From Obelidium mucronatum (taxonomy: Eukaryota > Chytridiomycota > Chytridiomycetes > Chytridiales > Chytriomycetaceae): DNA of 64,000 bases. The notes beneath the pieces are model-generated. The model saw only the letters and a program-made list of their open reading frames with translations. It searched no databases and was not told the origin of the DNA. Made by a program: the position numbers and the translations under genes. Positions 12,001-21,627 of the stretch are shown here, piece after piece. The stretch is from the NCBI GenBank assembly GCA_025765595.1, contig JAIVFH010000040.1, forward strand, positions 124,001 to 188,000, given 5' to 3'. Every line of letters starts with the position of its first letter. Positions within the stretch are counted from its first letter, which is position 1.

Positions 12001-13601
12001 ACAGAAACTACCTCGACATCTACTACTGCGACAAGTACTTTAACTACGTCGACAACTTCATCTACCGAGACAGCTCCAACTACAGAAACGACAACAACTA
12101 CAGAAACTACATCAACATCCACAACTTTGACGAGCACGGTAACAACGTCAACATCCACGGAGACTACAAGTCCAACAACCACATCGACTGAAACTACCTC
12201 TACTACTTCCACAAGTACTACAACAACAGCAACTGAAACAATACCCTATGTTGCTCCTGGGACGTTTTACCTTGGTTGCTTTTCCGATGGGACACCTCGA
12301 ATTTTATCTTACCAGATATATCAAAACGATGGCATGACAATTGACATGTGCGCAATTGAAGCTAGTCATTCAGGTTATAAATATTTTGGTGTTGAATACG
12401 GGGTTCAGTGTCAGATGGGACACACGCTTACCTCGTCCAACCCCTCCACCGCATGCAACATGAGTAAGTCTCTTCTTTAAAAGCTAAAGCCTTATTGCAC
12501 AATTTTTTAACTTTTATTTTTGGTAGAATGTGGTGGTAATTCAGAACAGACTTGTGGTGGACCTTGGGCAATCAATATTTACGGGTTTGGTGAAAACCCC
12601 TCATCAACGGTAACAGCGACAAAACTAAGCGGAGGAGTAACATCTGCCGAGACTACTTCAATTTCTGTTTCGAACCCAACGAGTTCCATGGAAAGTGATT
12701 TGAAGAGTTCGACTGAGGCGACATTTTCGAATACCCAACCTATAGCATCTTCAACAACGCTCACCAAGACATATTCTTCAACGGCAAGTTCAACAGCGAC
12801 AGCTGAAAGCACTTATTGCCCAACCGGTCCGGTACCACAGAATATCACTGTTTTCACCATGAACGGCGTCAAATACCTAATTATACAGAAGGTGAAACAA
12901 AAAATCGTGTGTTGTGCATTGTTTACTTACAAAGGCTACCATAAAATAGTATGAGAACTGTGTGGCTTTCCGTAGCAGTGGAAAGACTCGATATGCCCCA
13001 GCAACTTGTAGCGCTGGAAAATGTAAAATTGCTATGAGAATTTCGTATATTTACACAACTGAGCGGACGGTAATTTTCGCAGATTCCGTTGCTTACAATC
13101 AAGTGTACTCGATTCTTTCAACAGATCGTTGTGGCAATGACGCACCCGCTGCATGTGGAAACGTGATTGAATATCCACCTCTTCCATGCCTTGCGGATGC
13201 TCCCAAAAAGGGGGACATCTTGACCATGTATTACGGTGGACAGTATCCAACCACCGTGATGAACTCCAATCCACAATATCCCGCCCTGACTGATGCGGTA
13301 CGCGTTTATCTAAACTTTGTTTCGGTGTTTTTAATGACCAACTGAAAATCATATTCAGTACTGCCAGTGCGTTCCAGTTAGCCAAAGCGGCCAAGTGACG
13401 TTTGTGCCGTGGACGAAAAACAGTACGGGAAACTATATCATTGAGTATAACAACACTTTCAGAAATTGCAGCATGGACGGTTCCCCAATTATTCGACCTG
13501 GTGCATCGTTCCCAGGAATAACAGCACTCAATCCACCACCGCAGTGTCTTTCTCTTTCAAACATTGGACAAATGATTTCATCATCAATTCCGCAATTATA
13601 A
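9027..13601 (+). CDS. secreted mucin-like protein with four WSC domains
   Basis: Seven exons (9027-9297, 9435-10896, 10962-11330, 11396-12463, 12527-12891, 12950-13297, 13359-13601) encode about 1,374 residues. A signal peptide (MRAAVLLLLVWCHIVQLVAAA) precedes WSC domain 1 (YVGCFTDS...). Two cysteine units follow (CVHDKCSLG..., CVHDKCKPG...), each ending in a long Thr/Ser tract likely to be O-mannosylated. WSC domains 2, 3 and 4 follow (YVGCF, YLGCF, YLGCF; each ends in CGGNSxQxCGG). The last 250 residues form an unrecognised Cys-rich domain with N-glycosylation sites. WSC domains bind carbohydrate and occur in fungal wall-stress sensors, but no transmembrane helix or clear GPI signal is seen, so secretion is likelier. 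Every WSC domain is cut by a phase-1 intron at the same place. One base near 10,015 breaks the frame inside the second cysteine unit. Confidence 0.9.
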
Positions 13602-13802
13602 ATACAGCTTGAAATAATTAATGCCCTTTTTATTTGGTATCGCCACGGCAATTCGATTTTAAAACTTTCCTTCAATAGTTCTGCATGTTGGCATGCCGTC
13701 CAGTGCCGATAATAATCGTAAGTTTGTTTGTTCAAATGCTACAAGCGGGCATCAGAGCGGGCATCCAATTATATCAAACCCTCGTTTGCACACAGGCGTG
13801 TG

Positions 13803-14320
13803 ATGCGGGATGTGAACGAAAAATTGAGAAAAATGTTTCCCCCTCGCATCAAAGTTTCGATCGATGTCCCCCGCAAAGGGCGGCCGTTTACGCTGGCGGA
13901 GCTTGCTTGCTACAATGGTGCGGACCACGATCTAGCAAAGCCGGTGCTGGTTGCCCTCAAGGGAATTGTGTATGATGTCTCCTCCAGCCGGGAGTTGTAT
14001 GCTCCGGGAGGCCAATTGCATGTGTTTGCCGGGAAGGTTTGTCGAGCAGCGAATGGAGCAGCTGATGATGAAACTTATCATATGAATGCTAGGAATCATC
14101 AAAGGCCGTTGCCTTATCGGTCAAGGGCGGCTTGAGTGAATTGGTTAGTGGCAGTGCGGCAAAGGAAGGCGGGAGTCCAGTTCTTGGGGACGAACAAGTT
14201 GAGTTTCCTCCTTTGTTAGTCGGGCTTCTAACGTTTTGCTGCAAGCTTGAGGTTTTGGAGAATTGGGTGGCCTTCTACGAGTTGATGTACAAAGAAGTGG
14301 GATACATCGTCACTAAATGA
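13803..14320 (+). CDS. cytochrome b5-like heme/steroid-binding protein, MAPR family (copy 3)
   Basis: Three exons (13803-14036, 14093-14197, 14246-14320) with phase-0 introns give about 137 residues. It has FTLAELACYNG, KPVLVALKGIVYDVS, YAPGG, HVFAGK and the final helix ENWVAFYELMYKEVGYIV. The residue aligned with the PGRMC1 heme-ligand Tyr is Leu (GQLHVF), and DASKA has become ESSKA. The second intron has a textbook branch site (CTTCTAAC). The start is taken at the ATG at 13803 (MRDVNEKLRK). An upstream ATG at 13685 followed by a strong GTAAGT donor could add a first exon, but the frames do not join cleanly. It lies 200 bp after the WSC gene, head to tail. Confidence 0.83.
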
Positions 14321-14411
14321 GACCCCAGGATACCCTCATTCTGTTTATACTGTATAATAAAGTATCAAATATATTATTGTAACTTACATCGTGCATATCC
14401 ATCACACCGCT

Positions 14412-15520
14412 TCATCGTCTACCATATCCACCACCCCCACCACGACGATAATCACGATCGTAACCACCCCCACCTCTGCGACTATCTCTATCGTTCCATC
14501 CTCTGCCTCCATCTCGCCGGTCCCCTCCATAGTCTCCACCCCTAGAGTCCCGGCCACTGTGTTCGTCTCTTCTCCCACTGCCACCCCATCCTCCTCCTTG
14601 CGATCGGTCTCCATAGTCACCGCGACCACCTCCCACATTGCCAGAACCACTTCCGGCACTTCCAACGCGATCGCTGCCGCCATTCCGCTCTTCACGCATC
14701 CGTGTTTCCCAATCCTTGGCCCATTCTCTCAACTTCTTGTAGCCCACATGCTGTTTACCTGTAATATGATCTTGCATGCGCTTGTGTGGAGTCATTGTAC
14801 ACCAAAGTAGCTGAGCAAATATCGCAAATCACCAAGCGCCGATTGTTAACAGACTAAAGAAACAGCGGAAAAAGAGATAAATCAATACAACCAGCCTGGG
14901 CAAACAAAGAAAGAGAACTAATCAAACTAACGTTCTTGATGGCATCGACATTCATCTTGAGCAGTTCAACAGAACCCCATAAATCAATCGCTCGATCCAC
15001 TAACCCCTTTTCCCCCATTTCTTGCATTTGCTTGAGACAATCTTTGATTTGCCCTTCAATCATTGCAAGCCGCTCCTCCTTCTCATCTCCAAGAGCATCG
15101 TTGGAGGGAGCCCCTGGAACATCGTCCACCTGCACTTTGTCCTTTTGACGCCGAATCATTCGGTCCATTTCAGATATAAGTCTGGAACACAGAACATAGA
15201 AGGATTGCTCATGCCCGAGTTTGTATCTGTCAGACGAATGCCTGATAGCTGCGCGCGCAATCCAAACAAAAACAATATCAGGTTAATGCAAAAAGATAAT
15301 AAAGGGCAAATGATGAAGAGGGACGTACGCTTTGCACCAGCTTTTCATCGTGTATCTTCTTGTCACAAAGGCCAATATCACACTTTGTATTTGTAAAGAG
15401 GTCGTAGGGACAGAAGCCGCATGCCAGCATATAAGGACACATTTGGGGGTCCGAATATGTCTTTGTTGTTCCCAGCAACGGGTTCATTAGTTCCTCGAGC
15501 AGTTTGCGTTGGAAGTCCAT
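14412..15520 (-). CDS. LUC7: U1 snRNP-associated protein LUC7
   Basis: Exon 1 (15520-15329) has the LUC7 start MDFQRKLLEELMNPLLG and the first zinc finger (CPYMLACGFCPYDLF ... CDIGLCDKKIH). A middle exon ends at 14932 and carries the helical region with EMDRMIRRQKDK. The last exon (14853-14412) has the second, C2H2-like finger (VICDICSATL ... HITGKQHVGY) and a Gly/Arg/Asp-rich tail, as in animal LUC7L and plant LUC7. The protein stabilises 5' splice-site recognition by U1 snRNP. The first intron is ambiguous: the strong GTACGT donor at 15328 is phase 0 but does not fit the downstream frame. The second finger changes frame near 14,780 without an intron. Both are probably sequence errors. Confidence 0.9.
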
Positions 15521-15606
15521 TTTAAGCAAAAAGTGAATAAATATTAAAAAATTAAAACAATCACTCTATAAAAAATGAACGAAACTTAAAAAAAAAAATT
15601 GAAAAA

Positions 15607-18600
15607 TCAACCAGAAGTTTTATGGGCAGTTTGGACCGTCTTTACATTGAGAGAACCGTCAGGAGTGACTGCAATATCTTTTGAATCTTTATCGGTATCA
15701 AGCGTGTCAATCATTCTGGCAGCATCAGGATTAAACACGCAAATCCAGAGCTTCACAGAAACAAGCAAAGCAACAGTCATTATTGTTGGAACAAGAATGG
15801 CGACAGCCGCTACCACAATCCGACACATTTGAGTCCACGATCGCAAATTCGACCAACGCGTTCAAAAGCGCACTGAACAAGAACCAGTTGTACGTCGCAA
15901 ATCCCAAGAACTTTGATTCATTGTAGACACTTGGAACGTTTCTGATTTGAAATGCCATGAATGCAGCAAAGAAAATCACAACGATCCTAATCACAGTGAT
16001 CAAGATTCCAAAAGTGGAAGTCAAGTTACATCGTTGAGTCACGGCTTGTTCTCCTGTAATCATGACAATGGGATCTGGCGATGTAACCATGAACCAGGCC
16101 ACCAAAAAGAGAATCATGAGGGTACAGCCTATGATGACATAACCTGTCAACACGTTGTCGCTTACAAAGACGGCAATATTGAGCTTTGATTTTTGGGACC
16201 TCTTGTTGTCGAAAAGAACTTGGATACGGACTGATTTCACACATAGAGCACCAAAAATTAAAGCGAATCCAATGTTATCAAGAACAGCAGCAACTTTGCA
16301 AGAGAGTTGGAAAGTCGATATTTGAACAATCAGTGACGCTAAACAGAGAACACAGCCAGCACAGGCTAAAACTAGGAATCGGATACTATTGGACCTCATT
16401 AACTTCAACGTTCTGTATTTCTTTTTTTTGGCGTATTACTTTCAACAGAATCACATTCACAAATGCACACAGGACTCACCATTAATCCAGCCATATTCAA
16501 AGCAACAAATAGAGTCGCCACAATAGCGGCACCAGCTATTCCACTACGATATGACTGCGCCGTATTCCTAATTGGAACAGCATATATTCGAAACAGTGTA
16601 TAACATTTGTGTGTCTGCATCACAAGTAACAACAGTCATCCCAAAGCTAGGCCATACTGCATTTGGAGCAAGATCCAAACTGGTATAAAACCCAGAAACT
16701 TGAATTTTAAACTCCCCAGCTTCTGGGATTCTTAAACCCGTGAACCAAACACTGTTTGTCTTTTCATCCAAAATCGCCTTCAAGTTTTCCCCTTCGATTG
16801 TAGCATTATGAGCGACTTCCGAAACGAGTACAATGACAGGATTCCACATGTTGGCTGGAACCGAGTTTCCGAAAACGTCCACGGCGTATACACTGAATGT
16901 TGGGATCTTGGATGCAAAGTTGATTGTCATGTTGTTGAACGAGGTCACATTGGCAATGTTGAGGCTTGAAGCGCGACCTCTGAGTTTAACGTTAGACATT
17001 CCTGAAAATGTCCCTGCTGCGAGAAAGTGCAGCGATACTTCGGTAAACTCGATATATATGGTTCCGAATAGTTTCGATCCATCAAAGTCTTTTGGACGTG
17101 TAATGTCACCACCTAATAATGAGCTTAACACAGTGCTTTGTTTTGGTAGGAATATTTGTACCTAAAATTGTGTAGACAGCAGCCAAGTCACCAGTTTGCG
17201 CACTGTTATCCTTCATTTGCACATCGTTGCCTGAAAGTTCTACAGTTGCCAGGCTGTCGTAATAGAAAGCGCCTCCGGCAGTCCCAGCCTTGTTTCCTGA
17301 TAATTGTACAGGTCCTTGGATTTTAAATGTAGTTCCTTCTCCTGATCCAAAGAAGGCACCGCCATATCTAGTCGCTTTGTTGTTCAGGAGTTGGGAATTG
17401 TTGGAGATGAAGACGTTTTCTCCACCGACTGCGATAATCGCCCCGCCATCGCCTCGGGCCGTGTTATCAGAAATAATGGCATTGTTAACTATGAATGTTC
17501 CACCAGATGCACCGTAATAGGCCGCGCCATTGATTGACGCTGTACAGCTAAGACGCAAGTTGTAGTTTTAGAACACAAATATAGAGAAGGAAAAGGAAGC
17601 AACAAAGGTTAACGAACTTGATAATTTGAGATCCTCCTAAAACAGATATTGTCGATTGCCCTTCGTTCTTGAGAGCCGCGCCCAGCGGAGCGATAGCATT
17701 CCTGATGACCGTTCCTTGATCTAATACAACTACCGCACTCCCCGTTCCTAAAATAGCGCCTGCCATTGAGTTAACTGCCTGTGCGTCCAAGACCAGGGTT
17801 CCGTAGAGGTACATGGAAGAAAAACTCTGAACAACTGCTAGACCGCCAAATCCTCGCGGACTGTAGCAGTGATTGAAAGTACAATTGTAGCAAGTAGTTG
17901 CACAGTTTCCGTACGAATAGAAGCAACCGCCTTGTCCGTCAGCATATGAGTCTTTGATACGGAGACTGGTTCCAGTGAAGGAACTCATATGGTTCAAGAA
18001 AACAACGGATCCAGCGACAGCTACAGAATTCAATTCATGAGAATTTAAGTTAGCTTAAAGAAAGAGTTGCGAATGATATACCATGAGCATTGACAACTTC
18101 CGCATCCTTCAAGAACATTTTGGAGTTCATGTCAATAACCCAGCAGGCACCCCAAACAGCATTATTGTTCACACAGCTTCCTCCGTTCCAATTGAGAAGT
18201 GGAAGTGAAAGAAACGTATGCTGTTCCGCCTACCTGACTTGGTCATCTGGGAATAAAAAATAAAGTTGACGAGTAAGTCCTTGTTCTCGCTTCTATTAGT
18301 TCTTCTTACCGCAGTTGTAGCTACTGCAGTTGTTACACGTGACTGTGGCAGTGTGTTGAATCAACAAATCGCCACCTCCAAGTGAGTTGGGAGCCACAGC
18401 AGAGTTGGAGTTAAACATGATATTATTCAACGTGACTGTCGACGCGTCAATATAAACAGCACCACCATTATCTGCCGTCAGGTTCGAGAATTTTGCGTTG
18501 CTAACATAAGGTTAAGTGGTTAAATCAAGGTAAACTCCAGTTGCAGCTATCTGAGGTACAAACTTGATCGTCACTTTAGCCCCTGCAAGAATCTGAACAG

Positions 18601-18984
18601 CAGTTCCAGCTCCATAGCCTTTCGCCAATCCGGAATCGCGAAAGTGAACGTTGGAGATGAGTCCAGTTGTATTTGTACCCGAAAACACGAAAGGAGGGCA
18701 ATTGTACAACACGCAGTTTTCAAGGACATAATTGGTTCCTGGAGGTACAAAAAAGGCTGTAAATGTAGAATCACAGCGGAGTTCTCCAGCAGGACCGCAG
18801 CTTGTGAAAACGACAGCTGAAGCGAGCTTTATATTTTATTTTTTTTGGTAATCAGAAAATTCCGTTTCCTGCACCCTTCGCGCGTCTTTTTCTTTTTGTC
18901 TAATATTAAACTGAAGCGTACCTGAGAAACGACGCAGAGTACAGTCAGGAAGAAGCGTCTCCGATAGGCAGGGGTGTTTTCCAT
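15607..18984 (-). CDS. class C-type 7TM receptor with beta-helix ectodomain
   Basis: The first exon (from 18984) gives a signal peptide (FFLTVLCVVSQ|LASA). The next exons (about 18,820-17,110) encode repeated short units rich in Gly, Asn and Ala with motifs such as GGAFFGSG, GGAFYYDS, SGNKA and DNTARGDGGAI. These are typical of right-handed parallel beta-helices (pectin-lyase or chlamydial Pmp-like). A beta-sandwich-like segment (VHVSE-type, 17,100-16,620) follows, then seven hydrophobic helices at 16,570-15,720. Near TM7, FNESK-like YNESKFLGFATYN matches the class C (GABA-B/glutamate) receptor signature. A 59-nt intron (16479-16421) lies after TM1. The short cytosolic tail ends at 15607. Frame changes occur near 16,600 and 15,840 with no intron signal. 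A surface receptor role via G proteins is inferred; the ligand is unknown, possibly polysaccharide given the ectodomain. Confidence 0.75.
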
Positions 18985-19147
18985 GTCTTGTGTCTGAACT
19001 TTTGATTTCACTTCAGATTTGCATGAACATCAAAGACAATAAGGAGACAATAGACAGATAAACAGAGAAAGTGCAGTCTGGACCCTATGGAATCTTATCA
19101 ATTCATACAGATTTTTAACTGTTTTTAAACTGTTTTTATAGTTATCT

Positions 19148-20007
19148 ATGTCCCAGTCAATACCAACAAGCACCCGCCGAGCCCGATCCATCAGTCCACT
19201 ACGAACAACTGTAAACAGTTATTCCCCTGCAAACCAAGGAAGACACTTCCGATCGCACTCTCTGGATGGCCACAGGCCTAGAAACACGCCACCCACCACT
19301 CAGAATTCAAACGCATCGCTTTCTTTGCCAGCGAATGCTTCTTCTTCAGCAAGAAAACCGCCACATGACCCCCTGCGGCCTTTTACATTCAAATATCCCG
19401 TCTCGCTTCCTGGCGTGATGAAGTCGCTAGCGACCCGAAAATACAAACGATGGACAGGCATTCTCCCTCAAAAAGTGGATTATCCTAAGCGACGCCGCTT
19501 AGATCCTGATGAAGATGACGAGGTTGATGAGGAGCAAGAGGATGAGGCGCAAATATCCAATGTAAGGGACGAACGTGTCAAAGGAAAGCTTCGAATGGAA
19601 TACTTCAGCGCCGATGACGACAATGTTCAACGGAATACAAGGCAAGGTTTTCAGCGTATGTCTACTGTGGAGACATTTGGAGATTGGACGAGCGTGTTTA
19701 AAAGTAACGCTCAACCGCCTTCATCCCCGAGTCGCAAAATTCCACGGTTGTTAGGAATAGTGGCCCACGGTTGTTAGGAAATAGTGGCGGCAAAGTTTAT
19801 GATAGGACGCTAGGTGTTCAAGATGAAGATAACGAAGATGAGTATGATGAAGATAGTGGTTGGGTAAATATTGGGCTTCCTTCAGCCCTGGACCAAGACT
19901 TTGAGGATGATGACGAAGATCTTGAAGATTACGCGTTAGAAGGAGAAGTCGATATAACCGAAGCGATTCGTTATTATCAGGAGGTTCTTTCGCAGGCTCC
20001 ACAATAA
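19148..20007 (+). CDS. unknown protein, basic N-half and acidic C-half
   Basis: No family recognised. The N-terminal third is Ser/Thr/Arg-rich and looks disordered (RRARSISPLR). A compact segment FKYPVSLPGVMKSLATRKYK is followed by a bipartite-like basic patch (KRRRLDP), suggesting nuclear localisation, and then acidic runs (DEDDEVDEEQEDE, DQDFEDDDEDLED). The last helix is TEAIRYYQEVLSQ. Reading stops at 19777 in one frame and continues to 20007 in another. The switch coincides with a 23-bp tandem duplication at 19742-19787. Removing one repeat unit makes the frame continuous through PRLLGNSGGKVYD. It is divergent from the receptor gene, whose ATG is 163 bp away. A conserved chromatin or nuclear role would be a guess. 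Confidence 0.6.
19742..19787 (+). repeat. 23-bp tandem duplication inside a coding region
   Basis: CCACGGTTGTTAGGAA(A)TAGTGG occurs twice head to tail (19742-19763 and 19765-19787). The first copy lacks one A. The duplication plus the missing base shifts the reading frame of the 19148-20007 gene. Confidence 0.85.
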
Positions 20008-20155
20008 AACCCACCAACCCAACACACTAAGTACTGACAATTACTGGCGCAATCCACCAATCATGTTTTTCGATCAACTAATGAATTCCTTATATATACA
20101 ATGCTAATTCCGATTGAATACGTAAAGCGTGGTTTTGTTAAAATACTGTATTCTT

Positions 20156-21592
20156 TTATTCTTTACCATTATTCTCAACCCCATCTTCAACCACCGAGTC
20201 TTCAACACGCTTCTTTTTGCTCTTTGGCTTCTTGGCCTTCTTGTGTTTCTTCCGCTTCTCCCCACCAATTTCTTCCCCACCTGCAATCACCGCTTCAACT
20301 GCTTCAATACTTTCACCAGTTCCATCAACATCCATCATCGAAACCCTCTCCCCTTCTCTTCCATGTCCCACATCCGACTTGTCAACACCATCCCAATTCG
20401 TCTTCTTGCTACTATGATGAAACTTTGGCGGTTTCTTTGTGTACACAGGTGACGAAAAAGCAGCCATCCCCAAAAGCTCTCTGTCTTCCGACACACGGTG
20501 CCTCTTGGCCCGGACTTGTTGGTCTGGAAACACGGTATACTCGTTCCGCAAGTAAAGTGCATTGTCGCCGCCGGCTTCGATGTATAAGGGTGTGGTTTTG
20601 ATGTATTCTTGAACGGACCATGGTTTCTGGGGGTTGGATTTTGTAGCCGCGGAATGCGATTCGAGCATGCTTTTTAAATATGACACGGTGGAGAGAAGAG
20701 CTATAATACAAGTATAGGCGAGAAATAAATTTAAAACGAGGAATATTCAGGAGAAAGAAAAAAAAAACGAGGGTGGTTTGCATATTGAATACATAAAACA
20801 AATGAATAAAAAAAAGAACACATACTTGTATCTTCATCACAATTCCTCGTCATTTTCAAATCCCCCACACTAAAAGTAGGAATCAACAAATGATTCAAGG
20901 GCGTTCGACATGACTTTGATGCCGAATCATCGACAAGGATTGTATTATGCTGGTTCCAGATCCCCTCCTTGTTGACGAATTCCTCGGATTCTTGTTCAAC
21001 ATTGTCCTCCTCGCCACTAGCAACTGAAGGGCTTTTATTCCGCCGTGTTGACTTGTCAAGCCAGATTCTTGTCAGGTCCTTGACGGAATTATACTCTTTT
21101 CCAGGTGCTGGTTCGATAATGCACTTTGTACGATCCCTGCATGTCAAGATAAAACAAAAAACACATCTTCAACAAAACACTACAGAGAGGAGACAATTAC
21201 AACAAGAGGTTGAATTATAGTACCATACAAAATCCAGAGGCGCAGCTCCTCCAAACGGCTCAAAGATAAAGTCAACCAACGGAACACTGTTCTTTGGCGT
21301 TGCTGAAGTCCATGCAGAGACATGGAAATTGTCAAACAGAAACTGCAAGAATACATCCAAGTACGGTCGCAGAAAGACTCTTGTTTTTTTTAAAGGGGGT
21401 TGGGGTTGAAATCAGTTTTAAATCAGTTATTGGAGACCCTCTCAACTTGTTGCCATTGAGAGTCAAGTCAGGCTCCTTCGGGCAGAGCGGGTTCCTATTG
21501 GCAAGCGTTCTTTCAGGTCCCTTTGCAAGACGGTCAATCAAAGTGCCGTTCAAGTCAAGAACAATGAGCAGCTTCCTCCGGTTATGAGCCAT
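20156..21592 (-). CDS. FCP1/NIF-domain (HAD superfamily) protein with altered catalytic motif
   Basis: The first exon (from 21592) opens with RKLLIVLDLNGTLIDR, the position of the DxDx(T/V) catalytic motif. An intron (about 21,435-21,376) joins NGNK to VFLRPYLDVFLQF, and FHVSAWTSA and the later ILVDDSASK match FCP1 homology motifs II-IV. The C-terminal 150 residues form a basic nuclear tail (KRKKHKKAKKPKSKKKR). The family dephosphorylates Ser/Thr, classically on the RNA polymerase II CTD, using the first Asp as nucleophile and the second as acid/base. Here the second Asp is Asn (DLNG), so full phosphatase activity is doubtful. DLNG variants are known among plant and fungal relatives. Head-to-tail with the TCP11 gene upstream. 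Confidence 0.8.
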
Positions 21593-21627
21593 CTTTTTTT
21601 TTTTTTTTGACAGTCTTTTTTTTTTTT

